Below are positions 31,552 to 39,533 of a DNA stretch of 57,641 bases, one piece after another (the stretch's first letter is position 1; every line of letters starts with the position of its first letter). A program made the translations under genes and the position numbers. Below the pieces are notes generated by a model, which was not told the origin of the DNA, searched no databases, and worked only from the letters and a program-made list of their open reading frames with translations. The DNA comes from Planctomycetaceae bacterium (GTDB taxonomy: Bacteria; Planctomycetota; Planctomycetia; Pirellulales; Pirellulaceae), in the NCBI GenBank assembly GCA_002726245.1, contig PBSM01000144.1:1-57641 (forward strand). Reading direction: 5' to 3'.

Positions 31552-32520
31552 TTACGCATCACGAGGACCGTCCGGCTTCGCTTCGTCTTTCGGTCGATCT
31601 TCCCGAAGCTTCTCGACCTCCTGGCGAAGCGCTTCGATTTGCTCCTGCAGTGCTTTGAAGGGATCGTCCTTGTCGAAGCGCCGCTGGAACTGTTCGAGGC
31701 GACGAAGCGCCTGGTTTAGCTGTGGGTGAAAGTTCTCTGGAACGAAGCGATGTGGCTGCAAGTGGATCTCGCCGTCATCCGGATCGAGTTTGAAAATCGC
31801 GCGGCCACGCAACTCGTGATTACCCGGCCGTCTGAGATGACGTTCGACCCTTTCCCTCAAATCGTCAGGCAACTTGTCGAGGCTATCTTCTGTAATATCC
31901 CAACTATCTTCGCCTCGCTTCACAGTGATCTTGGCCGGTTCGTCGTTCTCTTTCGTGATATTGATCGTAACGCCATCAGGTAGTTCCTCCGCCCTTCGGT
32001 CGAGAAACACACCTGGGCCAACAACTCGAAATCTACGCCATGCATCATTCGCGTCCATCCAATCGTCGAGCCGCCTCCACCTGAAAGGACGATCGATCGG
32101 AAACTCTGCAATAGTTGCGGGGCGCTCGGTTGGTGTAAGCGAAAGTGTTTTCTCCTTGCCGCCACGCAGAATCGTGATGCGAGTCTCGCTTGTTTCTGCA
32201 GCCTTCACAGCCGCCATCAAGTCATCGAGAGAACTGATCTTCGCATCGCTGAACTTCAGCAAGATGTCATGCTGCTTTAACCCCGCCTCCTCCGCGGGAC
32301 TATCGGACACGACGTGAGAGACGATCAAGCGATCCTCTAATTGCAGATGGGACTTCAAGACATCGTCAATCGGGATCGCATGCACTCCGATCCAGTACTT
32401 CGGAAGCTTGTCTACCAGAATTCGCTCGGTATCGTCGTCATCTTGTGCTCGAGCCACTCCGCCCATGGCAACAGCCAACACCACGCTACACATCATGGCC
32501 GAATGAAAGAACCTCTTCAT
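31552..32520 (-). CDS. Exported PDZ-domain protein of an ECF sigma operon
   Basis: The 322-residue protein has a signal peptide (FFHSAMMCSVVLAVAMGGVARA) and one PDZ domain near the N-terminus (YWIGVHAIPIDDVL, DSPAEEAGLKQHDILLKFSDAKI). A charged middle and a C-terminal coiled coil (LNQALRRLEQFQRRFDKDDP, LQEQIEALRQEVEKL) follow. There is no protease domain, so it is probably a peptide-binding or scaffold protein in the periplasm. It is the third gene after an ECF sigma and its anti-sigma and may carry their signal. AAGGAG precedes the ATG at 32520. Confidence 0.8.
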   Translation of the reverse strand: MKRFFHSAMMCSVVLAVAMGGVARAQDDDDTERILVDKLPKYWIGVHAIPIDDVLKSHLQLEDRLIVSHVVSDSPAEEAGLKQHDILLKFSDAKISSLDDLMAAVKAAETSETRITILRGGKEKTLSLTPTERPATIAEFPIDRPFRWRRLDDWMDANDAWRRFRVVGPGVFLDRRAEELPDGVTINITKENDEPAKITVKRGEDSWDITEDSLDKLPDDLRERVERHLRRPGNHELRGRAIFKLDPDDGEIHLQPHRFVPENFHPQLNQALRRLEQFQRRFDKDDPFKALQEQIEALRQEVEKLREDRPKDEAKPDGPRDA

Positions 32521-32573
32521 TTTTCTACTCCTTTTCGTTAACGAACTGTGTTGGGATCCGTCGTTCCGTGAGA

Positions 32574-33290
32574 TCAATAGCTACGGTTGGAAACAGGTGT
32601 GATCTGCAATTCATCGACCGGAAAGACGGCTCGCCGACCATCCCGTAATCGAACCGGAGCCCACTGACGTTGTCTCTCGATCTGGTAGCCGGCTCGGCGC
32701 AGATCTCGCTCGACGTCAGCCGGTAGCGGCGATTGCTCGACGAGCCATCGAGCGTACGCATCCTCTTCGCGAAAGACCGGCATCTCGAATCTTTCCGACT
32801 GCCCGTCGCCACGATCCACGACGAATGTTAGTTGTTCCTGATCGTAGTCCTGCCGTGGCGGATCGATTCCGACGGGTGGGCTCTGTTGCGCCAACTCTGT
32901 TCCGACCCCGCTCTTCTGCGTATCTTTGTCCGCAACGGCGGCAGGCGACGTGTCGAAACGAGCCGCACCACTGCGCCACCATGCGCCCAATCCGAACGCT
33001 ACCAGAAAACTCGCCGCCATCGCCAAAGCGAGTCGAGCGATTCCCTGGCCGCGTCGCGAATCGTGCACGACTGACGTCTCGTGCTCGTGCGGAGCCACGC
33101 CCGTCTCGTGCGTGAGCGCACTGAACTCCTGACCGAAGGCCTGTGTTTCTAGAAACGCCATCGCACATCGCCGCCAGCCATGGGGCTCGCATTCCAAGGT
33201 TTGAAGGAACTCTCGGTATTCCTCGCTGCTCAGCTCTCCATCGACAAGCCGATCAAGTTGTGTGTTGTTGTTCCACTCGTGGTCGTTCAT
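32574..33290 (-). CDS. Probable membrane anti-sigma factor
   Basis: The 238-residue protein has a helical N-terminus (LDRLVDGELSSEEYREFLQ), typical of anti-sigma factors in planctomycetes. One transmembrane helix follows around residues 85-105 (LALAMAASFLVAFGLGAWW), then an extracytoplasmic part of about 130 residues (LTFVVDRGDGQSERFEMPVF). No zinc motif is seen. It begins 2 bases after the sigma gene, which supports the pairing. The outside domain could sense the PDZ protein encoded downstream. Confidence 0.8.
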   Translation of the reverse strand: MNDHEWNNNTQLDRLVDGELSSEEYREFLQTLECEPHGWRRCAMAFLETQAFGQEFSALTHETGVAPHEHETSVVHDSRRGQGIARLALAMAASFLVAFGLGAWWRSGAARFDTSPAAVADKDTQKSGVGTELAQQSPPVGIDPPRQDYDQEQLTFVVDRGDGQSERFEMPVFREEDAYARWLVEQSPLPADVERDLRRAGYQIERQRQWAPVRLRDGRRAVFPVDELQITPVSNRSY

Positions 33291-33292
33291 GT

Positions 33293-33862
33293 CTATCGTG
33301 CCTCTATCACTTCCAACGCGGCCAGCTCTTGCCGCATCCGCTGTCGGGCGCGGTGCAACCGGGCTTCAACAGCACTGTGACTAACTCCTAGGTGTTCCGC
33401 GATCTGGTGATAGCTCCAGTTCTCGGTGTACTTCAACAGCAGAATCTCCGCGTCTCGCTCCGGCAACTGCGTCAGCGCTCGTCGAATCAGCCGACGCCGC
33501 TCGTCCGCGAGCAGCCACTCCAACGGATCGGCCGATCCTGGCGGTGCAGGTTCGTTCCTTCCAAACTCCACGTAACGGTCCAGCAGCTTGCGTTGCCGTC
33601 CGATCTTCCTTCGATAGAGCAACACTTGCCGGACCGCTAGGCGATATAACCACGGCGCGATCTTGGTTTTGTCCATCAACGGAGCCGCTTGTCGTACCGC
33701 AGCGACCGCCACTTCTTGCATCACGTCGTCCGTTGCGTGTCGGTCATGCAACCGCGAATAGACGATCGTCCGCAGCCAGCGTTGGTGCTCGGCCAGAGCC
33801 GCTTGCCAATCGACAGCGTTGTCCGAGCTGTTATCAGTTCGCTGCATCGTTGATCGCGTCAT
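33293..33862 (-). CDS. ECF RNA polymerase sigma factor
   Basis: The 189-residue protein has region 2 (LRTIVYSRLHDRHATDDVMQ, IAPWLYRLAVRQVLLYRRK) and region 4 (LPERDAEILLLKYTENWSYH, QIAEHLGVSHSAVEARLHRA). The region 2 helix carries DDVMQEV. It heads an operon with an anti-sigma and a PDZ protein, giving the same layout as the 11.9-kb operon. An in-frame ATG 15 bases downstream (33847) is an alternative start; neither has a strong Shine-Dalgarno. Confidence 0.92.
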   Translation of the reverse strand: MTRSTMQRTDNSSDNAVDWQAALAEHQRWLRTIVYSRLHDRHATDDVMQEVAVAAVRQAAPLMDKTKIAPWLYRLAVRQVLLYRRKIGRQRKLLDRYVEFGRNEPAPPGSADPLEWLLADERRRLIRRALTQLPERDAEILLLKYTENWSYHQIAEHLGVSHSAVEARLHRARQRMRQELAALEVIEAR

Positions 33863-34108
33863 GACTGGGTAGATAGTTGCCGCTGGGAGCGGCTTCTTGC
33901 ACGAGTTCTACGAAACGTCGAGCGATTTGCAAAAACTGTTTATCGCAGACGACTTAGGCGCGGACGATCAGGCAGCGGGGGACTGTACGCTCGCCAACCC
34001 ACTCCTCATAATACGCACGGATTTGTGGCGTGGTGCATTTACGGCACGTCGCAGGGCAAATACAGGTCGTCAGAGAACAACAACATCCCAGTCACGGGAG
34101 CGAAAGCG

Positions 34109-35404
34109 ATGAAGCGTATCAGTCTGATAGTGAGCTTGTTGACAGTTGCGGCTTTGTTCATGAGTGGCTGCCGAGCCCGAACCGTCACGGTTACGAGTTC
34201 AGCCGGGACTTCCTCGAACACGACGGCTACCGAGTCTGATTCCAGTGTTGATACTGCGATGCCTGAGTCAGTTGCGGAGCCAGCCGAATCCGTGCCCGAG
34301 TCCCAGCCAACCGAAGAAACACCCGCCACGGAAGAGTCCACTGCGACGGAGAAGAAGTCTGACATGAGCATCGAAAAGACATCTTTCGGTAAGACCGAGG
34401 ACGGACAAGAGATCGATCTGTACACATGCACGAACAGTAACGGTTTAGTAGCCAAGCTCACCAACTACGGTGCAATCGTTGTTTCCTTGGAGACGCCGGA
34501 CCGCGACGGGAACGTGGCGAACATCAATCTCGGCTTCGATAAGCTCGATTTGTATCTGCCACGCCATCCGTATTTCGGATCGACGGTCGGCCGCTACTGC
34601 AACCGGATCGCCAAGGGTAAGTTCACGCTTGAGGAGAAAGAGTACACTCTAGCAACGAACAACGATCCAAACCACTTGCACGGCGGAGACGCTGGTTTCG
34701 ACAAGCAAGTGTGGAAAGCGGAAAAAGTCGAGACCGATGATGCGGTGGGCGTGAAGTTCACTCGCCGCAGCCCCGACGGCGAAGAAGGCTATCCTGGCAA
34801 CCTGGATGTCGCAGTCGTTTACACCTTGACGAAGAATGATGAGCTGAAGGTTGAGTTCACCGCGACTTCCGACAAGGCCACACCTTGCAACCTGACGAAC
34901 CACAACTACTGGAATCTGGCGGGTGCTGGCTCGGGAACGATCGAAGAGCACGAACTGCAACTGGAAGCCGACAAGTATCTTCCGGTCGATGACACTCTGA
35001 TCCCAACAGGTGAGCTTGCGGATGTGAAAGGCAGTCCGGTCGATTTCACCGCGCCGCACAAACTCGGCGAACGGCTGAAGCAGATCGAGGCGGATCCGGT
35101 CGGCTACGACCATTGCTTCGCGCTCCGCAGCCAAGACGGCTCGCTTGCCCTTGCCGCGCGTGTGAAAGAGCCAACCACTGGGCGCGTGATGGAAATCTAC
35201 ACAACTCAGCCCGGCATTCAGCTTTACACGGGCAACTTCCTCGACGGGAGCGAAGGGAACGGCGGTTACAAGCAATACGGTGCGTTCTGCCTCGAGACGC
35301 AACACTATCCCGATTCACCGAACCAACCCGAGTTTCCCTCGACGATTCTCAAGCCCGGCGAAACGTACAAGCAGACGACTGTTCATAAGTTCTCGGTGGA
35401 GTAG
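34109..35404 (+). CDS. galM: Aldose 1-epimerase, lipoprotein form
   Basis: This 431-residue mutarotase interconverts alpha and beta aldose anomers. The N-terminus is a lipoprotein signal (SLLTVAALFMSGC), followed by about 60 Ser/Thr/Glu/Pro-rich residues that act as a linker. The GalM domain then begins (SFGKTEDGQEIDLYTC). Motifs include LHGGDAGFDK, NLTNHNYWNLAG and GYDHCF, with the catalytic Glu in FCLETQHYPDSP. Export and anchoring suggest work on sugars in the periplasm. A GGGAG site precedes the ATG at 34109. Confidence 0.93.
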   Translation: MKRISLIVSLLTVAALFMSGCRARTVTVTSSAGTSSNTTATESDSSVDTAMPESVAEPAESVPESQPTEETPATEESTATEKKSDMSIEKTSFGKTEDGQEIDLYTCTNSNGLVAKLTNYGAIVVSLETPDRDGNVANINLGFDKLDLYLPRHPYFGSTVGRYCNRIAKGKFTLEEKEYTLATNNDPNHLHGGDAGFDKQVWKAEKVETDDAVGVKFTRRSPDGEEGYPGNLDVAVVYTLTKNDELKVEFTATSDKATPCNLTNHNYWNLAGAGSGTIEEHELQLEADKYLPVDDTLIPTGELADVKGSPVDFTAPHKLGERLKQIEADPVGYDHCFALRSQDGSLALAARVKEPTTGRVMEIYTTQPGIQLYTGNFLDGSEGNGGYKQYGAFCLETQHYPDSPNQPEFPSTILKPGETYKQTTVHKFSVE

Positions 35405-35410
35405 ATATAG

Positions 35411-35533
35411 TAGCCATCACGCTCCGCGTGATGAATGCGGCGCGGCGAGACAACGTAGCGACGCCGCTCGACGTTGAACGTGAGGTACGCCAATCAGTGC
35501 TTCCGCATCTCATCACGCGGAGCGTGATGGCTA
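35411..35533. repeat. Pair of inverted CATCACGC palindromes
   Basis: The 24-base arms at 35411-35434 and 35510-35533 are perfect inverted copies, and each contains its own hairpin CATCACGC/GCGTGATG. The last three bases of the right arm, read on the minus strand, are the TAG stop codon of der. The left arm begins just after the epimerase stop. Confidence 0.9.
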
Positions 35534-36934
35534 TCTTTCCGCATCCTCAACCTCGTTCGGCCCCATCGCCTCTGGCCTGTCATCGGGATGTCCGATCTCG
35601 TCACGATCATCGTTCTGGCGGCGACGATGGAGGTAGAGCTTGATGGGTACTTCTCCGAAGCTGAGTTGATCGCGGAAGACTCCAAGCAGATAACGCCGAT
35701 ATTGCGGCGAGAATGAGTTTGGGTTGTTCACGATCAAGACAATGGTTGGTGGCTCGCTACTGACCTGTGTTGCGTAGAACACTTTCGGTCGGCGATGACG
35801 ATCGAGCGGAGGTGGATTGTGTTCGATCGCTCGCCCGACAAGACGATTTAGCTCACCCGTTTTCACTCGCTGCCGAGCTTGCTTGAACAGCATCTGCGTG
35901 TGATTCACCAACGCCTTCATGTTCTTTCCGGATTCGCCGGTGATGAAGGCAATCGGCACATGCCACATCGTTCGGAAAGTGTCTCGCAGGTAGTTTACCC
36001 ATTTCTCGGTTGGCATCTTGTCGTGCATCAGATCCCATTTGTTGACGACGAAGATGCATGGCTTGTAGTTGTCAGCGATGTACTTGACGAGTTGCTTATC
36101 GACTTTACCGATCCGCTGTGAACAGTCGAAGAACATCAACGAAACATCGGCTCGCCGGATGCTGCGTTGTGCACGGTGGGTGCTATAGTACTCGACGTCG
36201 GTCTTGACGGCCTTCTTGCGTGTGAGGCCTGGCGTATCGATCGCGATCAGGACTTTACCGTCCATCTCGAATCGGACATCGACACTGTCGCGAGTCGTGC
36301 CGGGGATCTCGCTGACGATCATCCGTTCCGCTTGCGACAGCGTGTTGACGAACGTGCTTTTGCCGACATTCCGCCGGCCAACGATCGCGACTTTCAACGC
36401 TGGCTCTTCTGTTGTGAGAGGATCTTCGTGCGTCGGCTCGGGCAAGCGTTCGAGGATCATCTCGATCAACTCGTCCCGATTCCGATTCTGTATCGCGCTC
36501 ACGCGGATCAGTTTGCCGCGACCAAGTTTGTAGAATTCGTACGCCTGAGGATCCAGCGTCGCACTGTCGGTCTTGTTCGCCACGCAAATGATCGGCTTGT
36601 CTACATATCGCAGCCGTTTGGCGACCTCTTTATCGAGGGGCAATAACCCAGCGCGAGTATCGACGGTGAACAAGATGACATCCGCGGTTTCGAGAGCCAA
36701 CTCGATCTGATCGTCGATCTCTTGTGTGAGGTTGTCGACATCGTTCATCCCGACTCCGCCGGTATCGACGAGTTCGAAGAATCGCCCCTCTTCTTCCATC
36801 AGATACGTAACGCGATCGCGCGTGACCCCCGCGACCTCGTCAACGATGGACAGTCGCCGCCCCGCAAGCCAGTTGAAAACACTGGACTTCCCCACGTTGG
36901 GACGACCGACGATGACTGTTTTGGGAACGCTCAT
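35531..36934 (-). CDS. der: Ribosome-assembly GTPase Der (EngA)
   Basis: The 467-residue double GTPase is needed for 50S ribosome assembly. G1 motifs are VGRPNVGKSS (about residues 9-18) and VGRRNVGKST, with switch G2 residues GVTRDR and GTTRDS, G3 DTGG and DTPG, and G4 NKTD and NKWD. A KH-like domain ends the core. The last ~30 residues are very polar (RRRQNDDRDEIGHPDD). The stop codon is supplied by an intergenic palindrome, so the tail may have changed when the repeat arrived. No Shine-Dalgarno is strong, but the start is conserved. Confidence 0.96.
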   Translation of the reverse strand: MSVPKTVIVGRPNVGKSSVFNWLAGRRLSIVDEVAGVTRDRVTYLMEEEGRFFELVDTGGVGMNDVDNLTQEIDDQIELALETADVILFTVDTRAGLLPLDKEVAKRLRYVDKPIICVANKTDSATLDPQAYEFYKLGRGKLIRVSAIQNRNRDELIEMILERLPEPTHEDPLTTEEPALKVAIVGRRNVGKSTFVNTLSQAERMIVSEIPGTTRDSVDVRFEMDGKVLIAIDTPGLTRKKAVKTDVEYYSTHRAQRSIRRADVSLMFFDCSQRIGKVDKQLVKYIADNYKPCIFVVNKWDLMHDKMPTEKWVNYLRDTFRTMWHVPIAFITGESGKNMKALVNHTQMLFKQARQRVKTGELNRLVGRAIEHNPPPLDRHRRPKVFYATQVSSEPPTIVLIVNNPNSFSPQYRRYLLGVFRDQLSFGEVPIKLYLHRRRQNDDRDEIGHPDDRPEAMGPNEVEDAER

Positions 36935-37087
36935 GCTTACTCTTGCCCCGAGGCTCTGCGGGCGGAATGCCCGAACAATTCATCATAGTTTCCGGCACCT
37001 CGCAGCAACAGGGCGTCTGGTCGCGTGCGGATCGATCGAGCACTATACTGGTGGCGCTTTTGCGGCGATGGAAATCGGAGCCTTTCG

Positions 37088-37858
37088 ATGAGTGGAGTGG
37101 ATGTATCGGTTGAGCGAGCTAGGCGGATTGCCGTTCAGAGGCTCGAATCACTATCGCGCGCGGGCGTGACGCAGCTAAGACGTGGCCACCCAGCCATCGA
37201 TTCGCCAGCCACCGCGAAACCGCAGGAAGTGGCTGCCGTCGCGGGAGCACAACACGAGACACCGACGCCTATGACGAAGACGCCTTCTAATAAACAATCC
37301 GCCCTGTCAATCATTCAGCAAGAAGTCGCGGCCTGCATTCGCTGTCAAGAGTTAGCCGATTCCAGGACTCAGACAGTCTTTGGTGTTGGCAACCCGGATG
37401 CGCGTCTGTGCTTCTTCGGTGAAGCTCCCGGAGCCGACGAGGATCGTCAAGGCGAACCATTCGTTGGCCGCGCCGGCAAACTGCTCACGGACATCATCAA
37501 GAAGGGGATGGGGCTCGAACGGTCTGACATCTACATCTTGAACGTGCTCAAGTGCCGTCCGCCCGGGAACCGCAACCCTAGCCCCGACGAGGCGGGGAAT
37601 TGTCGGGAGTATTTCGAACGGCAAATCGAAACGATCGATCCCGAGTTCATTTGCTGTCTCGGTTCGATCGCCGCCCACACGTTGCTTGAAACCAACATTG
37701 CCGTGGGTAAGCTGCGCGGGAAGATCCACGACTATCGAGGCCGCAAGGTTGTTGTGACGTATCACCCCGCCTACTTGCTTCGTAATCCCAGTGCGAAGAA
37801 GCACACGTGGGACGACATTCAGATCCTGATGCGAGAGATGGGATTGCCGGTTCCTTAA
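37088..37858 (+). CDS. Uracil-DNA glycosylase, family 4
   Basis: The 256-residue enzyme removes uracil from DNA and carries a [4Fe-4S] cluster. Motif 1 is FFGEAPGADEDRQGEPFVGR, and HPAYLLRNP is the late motif. Cysteines are seen in ACIRC, NVLKCRPP and AGNCREYF. The N-terminal 80 residues before IIQQEVAACIRC are an extension poor in structure (ATAKPQEVAAVAGAQHETPT). GGAG precedes the ATG at 37088. An internal ATG (MTKTPSNKQ) would give a compact form. Confidence 0.92.
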   Translation: MSGVDVSVERARRIAVQRLESLSRAGVTQLRRGHPAIDSPATAKPQEVAAVAGAQHETPTPMTKTPSNKQSALSIIQQEVAACIRCQELADSRTQTVFGVGNPDARLCFFGEAPGADEDRQGEPFVGRAGKLLTDIIKKGMGLERSDIYILNVLKCRPPGNRNPSPDEAGNCREYFERQIETIDPEFICCLGSIAAHTLLETNIAVGKLRGKIHDYRGRKVVVTYHPAYLLRNPSAKKHTWDDIQILMREMGLPVP

Positions 37859-37924
37859 CGGCCTGAGGCGTTGACTCGATCATCTAGCGGCGATCACTTG
37901 CTTCCATTGGAAGGGAGAAAGAAA

Positions 37925-37945
37925 GTCGCACTCGGCAAGTGCGAC
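37925..37945. repeat. GTCGC-type palindrome
   Basis: A 21-base near-perfect palindrome with arms GTCGCACT/AGTGCGAC lies between the glycosylase gene and the M19 gene. It is a variant of the GTCAC family at 16.7 and 29.4 kb, with the paired A-T changed to G-C on both sides. Confidence 0.75.
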
Positions 37946-38032
37946 CGACATCGCTGTAATTCGGTCTCTGCGTCGATTCGGCGACGATGAATTCCATGAG
38001 GGGCGTGACTCACGCGCGACAGCGCAGCGTCA

Positions 38033-39163
38033 TCACGAAGGCGTCAATGCGTCGTGGGCTACGCGCAGGACGTTGCCACCGATGATCTTCCGAATGTCGT
38101 CGTCTGAGTGACCGCGTTGCACGAGTCCGACGGTAAACAGCGGCCAGTTGGTCCACGACACGCTGTCCGTCGCCTGTTGCGCGATTGCGTAGTCGTCGTC
38201 CGGCCAGAGCGAACGGAATTCCTTTCGGGCCCGGCGGAGTCGCGGGATCTTCTTTCGCTCGGTGTCGTGGTTTTGCGACGTGTAAGCGACGTCCGTTCCG
38301 ATTGCGACGTGGTCCGCGCCGAACTTCTTCGCAACGTGGTCAATATGATTGAGCAAGACGCCGATGTCACCTGCCCCGCGCAAGAAACGCGGGATACAAC
38401 ACATGCCGACATAACCACCCGTGTCGGCAATTGCGCGAATCACGTTGTCGGGTTTGCTGCGGATGTGCGGGTGGATCGCGCCACACGTCGTATGACTGGC
38501 GACGACTGGCTTCTCTGAAACCTGAGCCGCTTCCAGACTTGTTTGCCACCCGGAATGGGCGCAATCGGGAATCACTCCGACCCGATTCACTTCCGCAATC
38601 ACGCTGCGGCCGAAGTCACTCAGTCCCGCGTCTGATTTCTCGCCGCAACTATCGCCAATCATGTTCCGCCGCTGGTAAGTCAAGTGCATCATCCGAATGC
38701 CAAGCTGATAGAACACTCGTAGATAACGCAGTTCATCCGGCACCGAGACCCATTGCTCAGTGAGTGGGACGCCGTTACCGGTCAGGTAAAGGCGGCGTCG
38801 CCCCTGCCGTTTGGCTTCGACGATGTCGTCCGGAAACGCCGCTTTCGCCACGAAACCACGCAGCATGTCGGTGGCGAACGTAAACCTCGCAAGCCGCTTG
38901 AGGAGCCGAAGAGGATCCTGGCCTTCCTCGCCGGCGTTCTGGAAGATGCAGGTCACTCCCGCTGCCCGCCACGCATCGCGATACTCCTGTTCTTCGACCG
39001 GATCGGTCGCGTAGCGCGTCATCGACATTTCTTCGCGCAGGTCCTGCAACTCGATGTCCGACGTGTCTGCTTCGACCGCTGCCGCCAGGGCATCGCCATC
39101 GATCGCGGCTCTCGGCGAGAAGCCGTATGCGTCGAAGACGATCGATTCCGCGTGCAGACGCAA
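38033..39163 (-). CDS. M19 membrane dipeptidase-like protein, main part
   Basis: The 376-residue frame is an M19 (renal dipeptidase) TIM-barrel. Metal-site regions are visible: LGIRMMHLTYQRRN, GVIPDCAHSGWQTS, VASHTTCGAIHPHIRS, HIDHVAKKFGADHVAIGTDV. The first dipeptidase block (IVFDAYGFSPRAAIDGD) sits just behind the nominal TTG start. The N-terminal Tat-like signal (39019-39357) is in another frame, so the full gene is 38033-39357 with one frameshift near 39,172. Unless the frame is restored, the enzyme would lack export and a proper start. Confidence 0.85.
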   Translation of the reverse strand: MRLHAESIVFDAYGFSPRAAIDGDALAAAVEADTSDIELQDLREEMSMTRYATDPVEEQEYRDAWRAAGVTCIFQNAGEEGQDPLRLLKRLARFTFATDMLRGFVAKAAFPDDIVEAKRQGRRRLYLTGNGVPLTEQWVSVPDELRYLRVFYQLGIRMMHLTYQRRNMIGDSCGEKSDAGLSDFGRSVIAEVNRVGVIPDCAHSGWQTSLEAAQVSEKPVVASHTTCGAIHPHIRSKPDNVIRAIADTGGYVGMCCIPRFLRGAGDIGVLLNHIDHVAKKFGADHVAIGTDVAYTSQNHDTERKKIPRLRRARKEFRSLWPDDDYAIAQQATDSVSWTNWPLFTVGLVQRGHSDDDIRKIIGGNVLRVAHDALTPS

Positions 39164-39172
39164 GCCGTGCTC

Positions 39173-39357
39173 AGGTCTCTCTTGGATGGCTTGAGAATGT
39201 TCAGAGCCGCATCGCGTGCCTGTTGCGTCTTCGGGTTGAGCCGCTCCGTTAGATTGGCAACTGCGTCTCGCGCGCCGGACTCAGCCGCCGACGCAGATCG
39301 AGACAAGCCAGCCAACGAGAGTGCGGCAACTGATTGAAGGAACATACGTCTTCGCAT
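39173..39357 (-). pseudogene. N-terminal Tat signal part of the M19 dipeptidase gene
   Basis: This frame begins MRRRMFLQSVAALSLAGLSR, a twin-arginine-like signal, and goes on through AVANLTERLNPKTQQARDAA and LNILKPSKRDL. Codons after that (STACVCTRNRSSS) no longer look like the family, whereas the other frame gives EHGLRLHAESIVFDA. A missing base between GACCT and GAGCAC on the minus strand joins the two halves into one exported dipeptidase. Confidence 0.75.
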
Positions 39358-39533
39358 ACCAAGTTCTCCGTGAATCTCTCCTAGCGATCGCGAGCACCGA
39401 GATTATAGCAAACCGCCTGCAGGCCGCGGACATCTTGGACGCAAGGAAGGGAAACCGGCTTGACGGGGAGTCAACCTCGACGAAACTGAGTATTCTATAG
39501 CTCCACCCATTTGCCGCTTCAGGAGCATCAACC

